A stretch of 10,808 bases of DNA from Gammaproteobacteria bacterium. GTDB taxonomy: Bacteria > Pseudomonadota > Gammaproteobacteria > JALTLT01. The stretch covers positions 1 through 10,808 of the forward strand of contig JALTLT010000387.1 of the NCBI GenBank assembly GCA_027001815.1. Reading direction: 5' to 3'. Shown piece by piece: positions 1 through 6,750 of the stretch (its first letter is position 1; each line of letters begins with the position of its first letter). A program made the translations under genes and the position numbers. Below the pieces are notes generated by a model that searched no databases, was not told where the DNA came from, and saw only the letters and a program-made list of their open reading frames with translations.

Positions 1-2707
1 GTCCGAGTTCACCCAGGATCAGTACGAACTCGTCGCCGCCGAGGCGGGCGGCCACATCCTCCTTGCGGACGGAGTCGGTGAGACGCTGCGCGATGTGTAC
101 CAGCAGGGCGTCGCCGACCGGGTGGCCTAGGGAGTCGTTGATGTGCTTGAAGTGATCGAGGTCCAGAAACAGTAGCGCGCCGTAGCAGCCGTGGCGCTGG
201 CAGCGGTGCAGCTCCTGTTCGAGGCGGTCTCGCATCAGGGAGCGGTTGGCGATCCGGGTCAGGCTGTCGTACTTGGCCTGGTACTCCAGGCGCGCCTCGA
301 ACTCCTTGCGTTCCGAGATGTCCCGCAACACCACCAGGTAGCTGGCGCCATTCTCCTGCAGACGGGAGGAGAGGCGGCGCACGCGGATGTCCATGGGCAG
401 GACCGTCCCGCTGGCGGTGCGGATCACCGTCTCGAGGGCGCTCTCCCCCTCCTTCAGGAGCGTCTCGAAGCCGAGCGAGAGGGCCTTGCGTGACTGCGGG
501 GTGGCGGCGAGCGAAAGAAAGGGAATGCCACACAGCTCGCGCGACGGGGTCGCCAGAATCACCTCCGCGCTGTGGTTGCTCTGCACCACCGTCAGATCGT
601 CGGTGAGGAGGAGGAAAGGGTCGGGGGAGGAGTTGAGGATGATCTCCAGGTTCTCCTTGGAGCGCTGCAGCTCGCTCTCGGTCTCGGTACGGACGATGGC
701 GTTGATCAGCACCTCGGCGAACACCTGGAGGATGGAGATCTCCTCCTGCTGCCACTCCCGCGGACGGTCGCTGGAGACGAGCAGAAAACCGTGCAGGTGC
801 CCCGCGTAGTTCAGCGGGACGGCGAGGAGGGCAACGATCCGGTGACGTTTCAACCACCGCAGTTCTTCCCCCGCCCGGGCGGGCAGGTGGGAGAGATCCG
901 GCAGGGCGATGGCCCGGCCATCGGTCAGCCTGCGTGCCAGCCAGGGAAACTGAAGGCCGAAGGCGAGGGGGCGGGGAACCTCGCGGAACAGGGGCTTCCC
1001 GCTCTCGCTCCACTCCATCATCAGGCGCGCCTCCTGGTTCTGCTCGCCGATGCGGAAGACGGCGGCGTGACCGGTGCGGGTGAACCGGGCCAGTTCGTCG
1101 AGGGCGGCGTGTACCCGCCCTTCGAGGCCGCCCGGCTGGATGCGCAGGAAGTCGGCGGAGATGCTGGCCACCAGGTGTTCGAACTCGGCGTAGTGGAGGA
1201 GGGCCTCCTCGGCCTCCTTGATGTGCTGGATGTCGTGCAGCATTCCCTCGCGACCGATCTCGCGCCCCGACTCATCCCGCAGCAGGCGGGCGTGGATGGA
1301 GACCCAGACGGGGTGGCCGTCCCGGTGCCGGAGCTGTGCCTCGAAGTCGGTCACCTCGCCTTCGGCACGGAGCCGCCGCACCAGCTCTTCCAGTACCGGG
1401 GGATGAAGATAGAACTCCCGGGCATTGCGGCCGATCAGCTCCTCCACCGGGTAGCCGAACAGCCGCTCGGCGGAGGGGGTCATGCGCACGATGCGTCCCT
1501 CCGCGTCGAGCCGGTAGTAGATGTCGTGCATGCCCTCGAAGATGGCGCGCAGTTCGCGCTCCGAATCTTCCAACTGGAGGAGGATGCGCTGCTTCTCGGT
1601 GATGTCGACGAAGGAGAGCACCACGCCCTGCGCCCGGTTGTCCGGGTTGGCGAGGGGTGTGAGCCAGTACTCTACCGGGAAGCGCGAGCCGTCCCGGTGG
1701 CGGAAGGTGGCAGTGCCGCTCTGGCTCCGTTCACCGGCACCGCGACTGTCAAGGACATCCCACAGACGACACTCCTCCGATTCCATCCATCCGAGCCACT
1801 GCTCCAGGGGCCGACCGACCACCTCCTCCTCCGTCAGGCCGAGCATCCGCAACGCCTCGCGGTTGATGAAGGTGCCCCGCATCTCCGGGTCGAAGCCGAT
1901 GATCCCCTCCGCGGTGGAGTCGAGCAGCTGCTGGATCCGCCGCTCCCCCTCCTGGCGGGCCCGGAACTGGCGCCGGATGTCGGCCAGCAGGCGGTTGGTT
2001 GCGGAGAGGAGGGTGCCCACCTCGTCGTCGACAGGGGGGTCCCCGGCTTCGGCGGTGAGGGGACGGGGGTTCGAGGGATCGACCCGGTTGATGCGGGCGA
2101 TGATGTTGCTTACCGGGCGGATCACCATGCGGTTGAGCAGGGCCACCAGGAGGGTGGCGAGCAACAGGTCCTCGAACAGGTTCGAGGAGAAGGTGCTCAG
2201 TGCCTGGTCGAGGGAGCGGGAGGCGATCCAGCCGCGGTCGATGGAGAGACGCAGCTCACCGATCACCTCCCCGGCCCGGTTGCGAATCGGCAGCGACTGT
2301 TCCACCTCCTCGTCGCCGAGAAGGAGGAGCAGCATGCGCCGCCGCTCGTGGGTGTGTTGCTTCCCGGTGCCGCTCTCCGCCAGTGGATAGCCGCTGGGCC
2401 GGTGCACCATGGAGGCCTTGAGGATCAGCGGGTGGCGGATGAGAGCGCGGGTCACCTTGCGCGCCATCACGTGGTCGTCACCGACGACCGCCTGTGCGGC
2501 GAAGGGCGAGATGCCGGCACTGATCTCCTGGGTCAGACGCTCGAACTCCTCGCTGGAGCGGTGATACTCGGCGACGATCTGGAGGGCGCCAAAGAGCAGG
2601 CTCAGCAGGACGGCGGCGGCGACGCCCAGCGTCGCCTGCTGCCAGGCGATGCTGGTGAAGGGGCCCCGTCTCGGACTGCGGCGCCTCCTCAGGGACGATT
2701 CGGCCAT
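1..2707 (-). CDS. membrane-bound PAS/GAF sensor diguanylate cyclase (GGDEF), 3' end cut by window edge
   Basis: The visible part is 902 codons from ATG at 2707 and is still open at base 2. The N-terminus has a basic stretch, then a membrane helix near residues 23-45. A short extracytoplasmic part follows to about 175, a second helix at about 177-195, and a HAMP-like linker with RPVSNIIARI at 197-206. PAS domains lie at about 255-372, 383-500 and 680-798, two of them closing with DIT/DIS-type motifs (VDITEK, RDISERK). A GAF-like domain spans about 505-680. The GGDEF domain starts near 805 and has an intact GGDEF signature at 890-894. RKED five residues upstream matches the RxxD inhibitory I-site, so the enzyme should make cyclic di-GMP with product inhibition. 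Whether an EAL domain follows cannot be seen. The start is preceded by GAGAGGAC, and the basic-then-hydrophobic order suits an inner-membrane protein. Sensed signal unknown. The long open frames on the other strand here are Arg/Pro/Gly-rich shadows. Confidence 0.93.
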   Translation of the reverse strand, partial: MAESSLRRRRSPRRGPFTSIAWQQATLGVAAAVLLSLLFGALQIVAEYHRSSEEFERLTQEISAGISPFAAQAVVGDDHVMARKVTRALIRHPLILKASMVHRPSGYPLAESGTGKQHTHERRRMLLLLLGDEEVEQSLPIRNRAGEVIGELRLSIDRGWIASRSLDQALSTFSSNLFEDLLLATLLVALLNRMVIRPVSNIIARINRVDPSNPRPLTAEAGDPPVDDEVGTLLSATNRLLADIRRQFRARQEGERRIQQLLDSTAEGIIGFDPEMRGTFINREALRMLGLTEEEVVGRPLEQWLGWMESEECRLWDVLDSRGAGERSQSGTATFRHRDGSRFPVEYWLTPLANPDNRAQGVVLSFVDITEKQRILLQLEDSERELRAIFEGMHDIYYRLDAEGRIVRMTPSAERLFGYPVEELIGRNAREFYLHPPVLEELVRRLRAEGEVTDFEAQLRHRDGHPVWVSIHARLLRDESGREIGREGMLHDIQHIKEAEEALLHYAEFEHLVASISADFLRIQPGGLEGRVHAALDELARFTRTGHAAVFRIGEQNQEARLMMEWSESGKPLFREVPRPLAFGLQFPWLARRLTDGRAIALPDLSHLPARAGEELRWLKRHRIVALLAVPLNYAGHLHGFLLVSSDRPREWQQEEISILQVFAEVLINAIVRTETESELQRSKENLEIILNSSPDPFLLLTDDLTVVQSNHSAEVILATPSRELCGIPFLSLAATPQSRKALSLGFETLLKEGESALETVIRTASGTVLPMDIRVRRLSSRLQENGASYLVVLRDISERKEFEARLEYQAKYDSLTRIANRSLMRDRLEQELHRCQRHGCYGALLFLDLDHFKHINDSLGHPVGDALLVHIAQRLTDSVRKEDVAARLGGDEFVLILGELG

Positions 2708-2909
2708 CCGTCCCGTCCTCTCGGGTACGCCGTTGCCGGGGTGACTGTTGCGCCGTGCTTCGATGGACTGCTCGACTCCACTGCCATTTCCTTGCCTCGC
2801 TTCCCGAGGGGGTGTTGGAAAGGTCTCTCCATGGGCCTCTTCAACCGGGGAACGGCAAACACGCGCTCCCGTCCCCCTTGTTGCGAAGGGATGCCATCAT
2901 CGGCAAGGG

Positions 2910-2966
2910 GTGATGCATCCCTGCATCACGCACGGCCTGTTAAATGGAGGCTTCCTCCAACAGGCC
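2910..2966 (-). repeat. pair of hairpins, possible diverged copy of the palindromic repeat
   Basis: There are two adjacent inverted repeats. GGCCTGTT at 2934-2941 pairs with AACAGGCC at 2959-2966, enclosing an inner GGAGG/CCTCC stem. GTGATGCA at 2910-2917 pairs with TGCATCAC at 2922-2929 around the loop TCCC. Read on the minus strand, the order is a hairpin bearing the AACAGGC word, then a hairpin with a GGGA loop followed by TGC. The same order is seen on the plus strand at 8125-8182 and 10226-10283. Base identity between copies is low, so the relationship is tentative. The hairpins themselves are directly visible. Confidence 0.45.
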
Positions 2967-3124
2967 ACCGGCCCGTTCCGGCATCCCCTCGCGCTGGAGA
3001 GGCTCCGGTCGGTCTGGCCATCTCTGCGGCGTTTTCGGCAGCGCGGCGTCGGGGCTTGAGCGGTGACGCCCCCTGTGAGCGGATGAAAGTGGCACAGGGA
3101 GTGACAAATGACAAGCTCCGCCCC

Positions 3125-3153
3125 CTGACAAGGGCTCTCTTCTGGGGTAGGCT
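3125..3153 (+). promoter_or_regulatory. weak sigma-70 promoter candidate for cls
   Basis: CTGACA (5 of 6 to TTGACA) is followed after exactly 17 bases by TAGGCT (3 of 6 to TATAAT). It would start transcription near 3160 and leave a leader of about 220 bases before the cls GTG. The -10 match is poor and such pairs arise by chance, so this is only the best candidate I can see. Confidence 0.22.
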
Positions 3154-3381
3154 TTCGGCGATGTACCGCCCCTCCTCCATGTCCCTCGCGGCGAGAGCCG
3201 TATCTCCCCGCTCCGTCTTCTCCAGCCGGTGCCCCGACAACGCGTCGGCAAGGCCCCTCCCTTCCCCTGTCGCACCCGGGCTGCCGGCAGACGATCTCTT
3301 TCGGCTGACCGCCACGGCGGGCCGTGCCGGCGAGGGTGAGACCCGGGTGGCCCGGATCCCGCATGGGGGGAGGAGAGGGGG

Positions 3382-4815
3382 GTGAGCTGGTTGGCCGATC
3401 ACCTGCTCCTCGTCGCCCTGCTGGGTGCGGCCGTGGTGCAGGCCAGTGGGGTGGTGGCGGCGTTCCATGTCCTCGCCCGTGGCCGCACCTCCCAGGGAAT
3501 CCTGGCATGGTTCCTCGCCCTGGTGCTGATGCCGGCACTCTCCCTGCCCCTCTATCTGGTGTTCGGGCCACACCGTTTCTGGGGCTATGTGCGGGCCCGC
3601 CGGGCCGGCAACCAGCTCCTTCAGGATCTGGTACACCAGGTGACCGATCATGCCCCTCTCTCCCGGGAAGAGGATGACGGCTTCGACGCCGTCGCCGAGC
3701 AGCTCGCCCAGATGCCGTTCACGCCCGGAAATCGGGTGCGGCTGCTGGTGGACGGGGAGGCGACCTTCGACGCCATCTTTGCCGCGATCGAAGGGGCCAG
3801 TGAGTATCTGCTGCTGCAGTTCTACATCATTCGCGACGACCGGCTCGGCCGTCGCCTGCAGCGGTTGCTGATGGAGAAGGCGCGGGGCGGGGTGAGGGTC
3901 CGCCTGCTCTACGACGCCATCGGCTCCTTCGCCCTCCCCGGCGGCTACGTGGAGGCGCTGCGGATGGAGGGCGTGGAGGTGCACCCCTTCGGCAGCGCCA
4001 CCAGTTCCCGCAGCCGCCTGCGGCTCAATTTTCGCAACCACCGCAAGATCGTGGTGGTGGACGGGCGCCTCGCCTTCCTCGGGGGGCACAACGTGGGGGA
4101 CGAGTATCTGGGGCGCGACCCCCGCTTCGGTCGCTGGCGGGATACCCATCTGGAACTGAGCGGGCCGGCGGTGCACGGCGTACAGCTCGCCTTTCTGGAG
4201 GACTGGCACTGGGTGACCGGCGCCAGGCTCGAACTCAATCTGGCGGCGGAGTGCGCGGTGACGGACGGCGCGCGCACCCTCATCCTGCCCAGCGGGCCTG
4301 CCGATGAGCGGGAGAGCTGTACCCTCTTCTTCGTCGGTGCGATCGAGCGGGCACGGCGGCGGGTGTGGATCGTCAGTCCCTACTTCGTGCCCGACGAGGT
4401 GGTGATGACAGCGCTCGCCCTGGCGGTGCTGCGGGGTGTCGACGTCCGGGTGATGCTGCCGGAGAAGGCGGATCACCTGCTGGTCTACCTCTCCTCTTAC
4501 ACCTACCTGGCGGAGGCGGAGGAGACGGGAGTACGCTTTTTCCGCTACAGTGACGGCTTTCTGCATCAGAAGGTGATGCTGGTGGATGACGATCTGGCGA
4601 CGGTGGGAACGGTGAATTTCGACAATCGCTCGTTTCACATCAATTTCGAGATCACGGCGGTGGTGCGTGACCGTGCCTTCGCGGCGGAGGTGGAGCGGAT
4701 GCTGGAGATCGACTTCGCCCGCTGCCGGGAGGTGAGTCGCGGGGAGTACCTGCGCAGGCCGCTTCCCTACCGGGCCGCCGCCCGCCTCGCCCGTCTCCTC
4801 TCCCCCATCCAGTGA
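3382..4815 (+). CDS. cls: cardiolipin synthase, ClsA type (phospholipase D family)
   Basis: The 477-aa product matches the usual length of ClsA-type enzymes, which condense two phosphatidylglycerols to cardiolipin and glycerol at the inner membrane. Two N-terminal membrane helices (about 6-29 and 38-61) surround and include the PLDc_N region, with the characteristic GRTSQGILAWFLALVLMPAL-like stretch. Two complete HKD catalytic motifs follow. The first has H220, K222 and D227 in NHRKIVVVDG, followed by GGHNVGDEY. The second has H395, K397 and D402 in HQKVMLVDD, followed by VNFDNRSF. The start is GTG, chosen because the purine-rich AGGAGAGGGG lies directly upstream at 3371-3380 and because it places the first helix at the N-terminus. 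The gene leads a run of four plus-strand genes; the next begins 46 bases after its TGA. An acyl-transferring relative such as ClsB or ClsC is unlikely given the two N-terminal helices. Confidence 0.93.
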   Translation: MSWLADHLLLVALLGAAVVQASGVVAAFHVLARGRTSQGILAWFLALVLMPALSLPLYLVFGPHRFWGYVRARRAGNQLLQDLVHQVTDHAPLSREEDDGFDAVAEQLAQMPFTPGNRVRLLVDGEATFDAIFAAIEGASEYLLLQFYIIRDDRLGRRLQRLLMEKARGGVRVRLLYDAIGSFALPGGYVEALRMEGVEVHPFGSATSSRSRLRLNFRNHRKIVVVDGRLAFLGGHNVGDEYLGRDPRFGRWRDTHLELSGPAVHGVQLAFLEDWHWVTGARLELNLAAECAVTDGARTLILPSGPADERESCTLFFVGAIERARRRVWIVSPYFVPDEVVMTALALAVLRGVDVRVMLPEKADHLLVYLSSYTYLAEAEETGVRFFRYSDGFLHQKVMLVDDDLATVGTVNFDNRSFHINFEITAVVRDRAFAAEVERMLEIDFARCREVSRGEYLRRPLPYRAAARLARLLSPIQ

Positions 4816-4861
4816 GAGATCCGATGCTTTCCGTTTCCATTGACGCACGCGAGGGGGGGGA

Positions 4862-5623
4862 ATGGAACTGACCCCGTGGCTCGCTCTCACCATCGGCCTG
4901 TTCAGCTCCCTCCACTGCCTTGGCATGTGCGGGTCGATCATCTCCGCCCTCTCCTTCAGTCTGCCCCCCGAGGTACGGGAACGTCGCTGGCGGCTGCGGG
5001 GGTTTCTGGTCGCCTACAACCTCGGACGCATCTCCAGTTACGCGGCGGCGGGCGCCCTGGCGGGAGGGTTCGGCAGCGCGGTGGCGGAGGGGATCACCCT
5101 GGAGAATGGCCACCTCATCCTGCGGGTCCTGGGGGCCCTGATGCTGATGGGGATCGGTCTCTATCTCGGTGGATGGTTTCCCCGCTTCGCCCTCCTCGAG
5201 CGGATCGGTGTGCCGCTCTGGCGGCGCCTCGAACCCTTCGGGCGGCGACTCGTGCCGGTCACCTCCCTGCCCCGGGCGCTGCTCTTCGGCGTGGTGTGGG
5301 GGTGGCTGCCGTGCGGGCTGGTCTACTCGACCCTGCTGTGGGCCTCCACCCTCGGCTCCGTGGCCCAGGGGGCGCTGAGCATGGCGGCGTTCGGGGCGGG
5401 AACCTTCCCCGCGGTGCTGGCGGCGGGGGCGATGATGCACTGGTTCCAGCGTCTGGCCAGCCATCCGGTAGCGCGGCGTCTGGTGGGAGGGATCCTGCTG
5501 GCGGTGGCGTTGGGGACGCTGCTGTTCGGCGCGCCCCTCGAGCGGGAGGAGAGCGGCGGTGGAGGGAGAGGGCATCAGCATCACCTGCATCTGCCCGGCG
5601 GGGCGGCGGAGGGGAGTGGGTGA
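4862..5623 (+). CDS. SafE/TauE- or DsbD-like multi-pass membrane protein, CcoI/FNR-neighbourhood type
   Basis: The 253-aa product has about six hydrophobic segments and belongs to the family often labelled sulfite exporter TauE/SafE, close to the DsbD membrane domain (DsbD_2). Diagnostic residues are H18, C19, M22, C23 and G24 in the first helix (HCLGMCG), YNLGR at 52-56, and P150-C151-G152 (WLPCG) in a later helix. Paired intramembrane cysteines fit thiol/metal redox transfer better than sulfite export. In many gamma- and betaproteobacteria, homologues sit beside cbb3 oxidase maturation genes (ccoGHIS) and fnr/anr. No cco gene is visible here. The C-terminus carries a His-rich tail, GHQHHLHL at 237-244, possibly a metal-binding extension. 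The ATG follows a run of eight Gs (4853-4860) acting as an unusually homopolymeric ribosome-binding site. The TGA stop is the first codon of the 29-bp palindrome at 5621-5649. Substrate not determinable from sequence. Confidence 0.85.
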   Translation: MELTPWLALTIGLFSSLHCLGMCGSIISALSFSLPPEVRERRWRLRGFLVAYNLGRISSYAAAGALAGGFGSAVAEGITLENGHLILRVLGALMLMGIGLYLGGWFPRFALLERIGVPLWRRLEPFGRRLVPVTSLPRALLFGVVWGWLPCGLVYSTLLWASTLGSVAQGALSMAAFGAGTFPAVLAAGAMMHWFQRLASHPVARRLVGGILLAVALGTLLFGAPLEREESGGGGRGHQHHLHLPGGAAEGSG

Positions 5624-5649
5624 AATGACCCTTGATCCAGGTCATTTCA
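5621..5649. promoter_or_regulatory. 29-bp palindrome containing an FNR/Anr/DNR-like half-site
   Basis: TGAAATGACC at 5621-5630 and GGTCATTTCA at 5640-5649 form a perfect 10-bp inverted repeat around a 9-base centre. Overlapping its right half is TTGATCCAGGTCAT at 5632-5645. This has a perfect TTGAT half-site, 4 bases, then GTCAT (3 of 5 to ATCAA), so 8 of 10 to the FNR/CRP-family consensus. Its centre, 5638.5, is 41.5 bases from A5680, the start expected for the promoter candidate at 5646-5674. No T-run follows, so an intrinsic terminator is less likely than an operator. Which regulator binds, if any, is inference. Confidence 0.5.
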
Positions 5650-5674
5650 CCTGATGCCCATTTTGCGCCATAAT
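5646..5674 (+). promoter_or_regulatory. sigma-70 promoter candidate for the sigma-54 activator gene
   Basis: TTCACC (4 of 6) and CATAAT (5 of 6) are separated by 17 bases. Predicted transcription start is near 5680, only 3 bases before the first ATG and 15 before the second in-frame ATG at 5695. The poor -35 suits an activator-dependent promoter, and the FNR-like site just upstream overlaps it as in class II promoters. Confidence 0.5.
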
Positions 5675-5682
5675 CCCCTACC

Positions 5683-6654
5683 ATGAGCGAGAGAATGGCA
5701 GAAGGTTTCAATCCGGGAGCGCTGCTGGGCGAGGCGCCGGAGTTCCAGGCGGTGGTGCGCTCTGCCCGGCTGGTGGCGGCCACCGACGTCACCGTTCTCA
5801 TCCAGGGGGAGAGCGGCACGGGCAAGGAGCTGCTGGCCCGGGCCATCCATCTCTGGAGCCGGCGGGCAAAGGGCTCGCTGGTGGCGGTCAACTGCGCCGC
5901 CCTTCCCGAATCCCTCGCCGAGTCCGCCCTGTTCGGCCACCGTCGTGGCGCATTCACCGGCGCCACCTCCGATCACGAGGGCTACGTGGCCGCCGCCGAC
6001 GGCGGGACGCTGCTGCTGGACGAGGTGGGCGAACTGCCACTGCCGCTTCAGGCCAAGCTGTTGCGTTTCCTCGAGTCGGGCGAGTGCCAGCCGGTGGGGG
6101 CGAGCCGTCCCCGCCAGCGGGACGTGCGTATCGTGGCGGCCACCAATCGCGATCTCTCCGTGGAGGTGAAGGCGGGGCGTCTGCGCGAGGATCTCTACTA
6201 TCGGCTCCACGTGGTGCCCCTGGAACTTCCCCCCCTGCGGGTCCGCACCGGTGATCTCCCCCTGTTGCTCGAGCGCTTCACCGCGGAGCTGGCGGAGGGG
6301 TATCGGCTGCAGCCACCCCGTTTCAGCAGCGAGGCGCTGAAGATTCTCGAGGCCTATCCCTGGCCCGGAAACGTTCGTGAACTGCGCAATTTCTGCGAGC
6401 GGATGGTGGTGCTGTTCGCCGGTCGGGAGGTGGAGGGGAGCAACCTGCCGCCGGAGATTCGCGCAGCGGGTGGCGGCGCATCGCTTCCGGGAGGGTTCCG
6501 CCTGCCCGACGAAGGGGTCCGTCTCGACGAGCTGGAGGCGGCGCTGATCCGGCAGGCCCTGGAGAAGACCGGTGGCAACCGCTCGCGGGCGGCACGCCTG
6601 CTGGGGCTGACCCGCGACACCCTCCTCTACCGCATCAAGAAGTACGCCATCTGA
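5683..6654 (+). CDS. sigma-54-dependent activator without sensory domain (PspF-like AAA+ plus Fis-type HTH)
   Basis: The 323-aa protein begins directly with the AAA+ module and has no receiver, PAS or GAF domain, an architecture like PspF. All signatures for sigma-54 remodelling are intact: Walker A GESGTGKE at 42-49, the sigma-54-contacting GAFTGA loop at 89-94, Walker B LLLDE at 110-114, sensor I VAATNRDL at 151-158, and PWPGNVREL at 227-235. A Fis-like helix-turn-helix closes the protein at about 297-321 (GNRSRAARLLGL). It should hydrolyse ATP to open sigma-54 promoters, binding upstream enhancer sites. With no sensory domain, control is likely by a partner protein, as PspA does for PspF, or by its own transcription. 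No pspA-like gene is in the window, so calling it pspF would be unsafe. The start could be the ATG at 5683, which lacks a ribosome-binding site, or the ATG at 5695 (Met5), preceded by GAGCGAGAGA. The gene lies 59 bases after the SafE-like stop, with its own promoter candidate. Confidence 0.93.
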   Translation: MSERMAEGFNPGALLGEAPEFQAVVRSARLVAATDVTVLIQGESGTGKELLARAIHLWSRRAKGSLVAVNCAALPESLAESALFGHRRGAFTGATSDHEGYVAAADGGTLLLDEVGELPLPLQAKLLRFLESGECQPVGASRPRQRDVRIVAATNRDLSVEVKAGRLREDLYYRLHVVPLELPPLRVRTGDLPLLLERFTAELAEGYRLQPPRFSSEALKILEAYPWPGNVRELRNFCERMVVLFAGREVEGSNLPPEIRAAGGGASLPGGFRLPDEGVRLDELEAALIRQALEKTGGNRSRAARLLGLTRDTLLYRIKKYAI

Positions 6655-6682
6655 TCCCGGCACTTGCTCGGCCCCCCCCCAT

Positions 6683-6712
6683 TTCTCAAATCGGTGCCGG
6701 CGGCTGTATAAT
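6683..6712 (+). promoter_or_regulatory. sigma-70 promoter candidate for the YkgJ-family gene
   Basis: A perfect TATAAT at 6707-6712 is preceded 18 bases upstream by TTCTCA (4 of 6) at 6683-6688. The predicted start near 6719 leaves a leader of about 32 bases before the ATG at 6751. A run of nine Cs (6672-6680) lies just upstream of the -35. Perfect TATAAT is rare by chance in DNA this G+C-rich, which supports the call. Confidence 0.55.
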
Positions 6713-6750
6713 CGCCGGTTCCCTGCCCAACCCAAGCGTGTGAGAACCCC

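Larger units (their letters stand above)
2708..3381. other. gene-free divergent intergenic region between the GGDEF gene and cls
   Basis: These 674 bases separate two divergently transcribed genes. Open frames cross the region on both strands, but none has a convincing start, ribosome-binding site or recognisable product. They are extensions of antisense shadow frames. The region holds two hairpins at 2910-2966, listed separately as a repeat. It also has three TGACAA words (3102-3107, 3109-3114 and 3126-3131) and a weak plus-strand promoter candidate (3125-3153). It presumably contains the promoters of both flanking genes. I could not identify one for the minus-strand gene. Confidence 0.6.

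Noticed and set aside
9..1013. A 334-codon minus-strand frame in a different register from the GGDEF gene.
   Set aside because: The product is Arg/Pro/Gly-rich with no motif and overlaps the GAF-PAS-GGDEF coding frame completely.
3090..3105. A sigma-54-like site TGGCAC-N5-GTGAC upstream of cls.
   Set aside because: The -24 element is perfect, but the near-invariant GC of the -12 is GA here, which normally abolishes function.
572..3385. A 937-codon plus-strand open frame.
   Set aside because: It lies opposite the GGDEF sensor gene, whose PAS, GAF and GGDEF motifs read cleanly on the minus strand. The plus-strand product shows no domain, and the frame is open only because of high G+C content.
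2926..4941. A 671-codon minus-strand frame.
   Set aside because: It is antisense to cls, where both HKD motifs are intact on the plus strand. Its remaining part crosses the gene-free region without a start signal.
5621..5649. The palindrome after the SafE-like stop as an intrinsic terminator.
   Set aside because: No U-tract follows, and the stem is not G+C-rich relative to this genome. An operator role fits the promoter position better.
6657..6680. CGGCACTTGC after the sigma-54 activator as a sigma-54 promoter.
   Set aside because: The two halves are directly adjacent without the required 4-5 base spacer.
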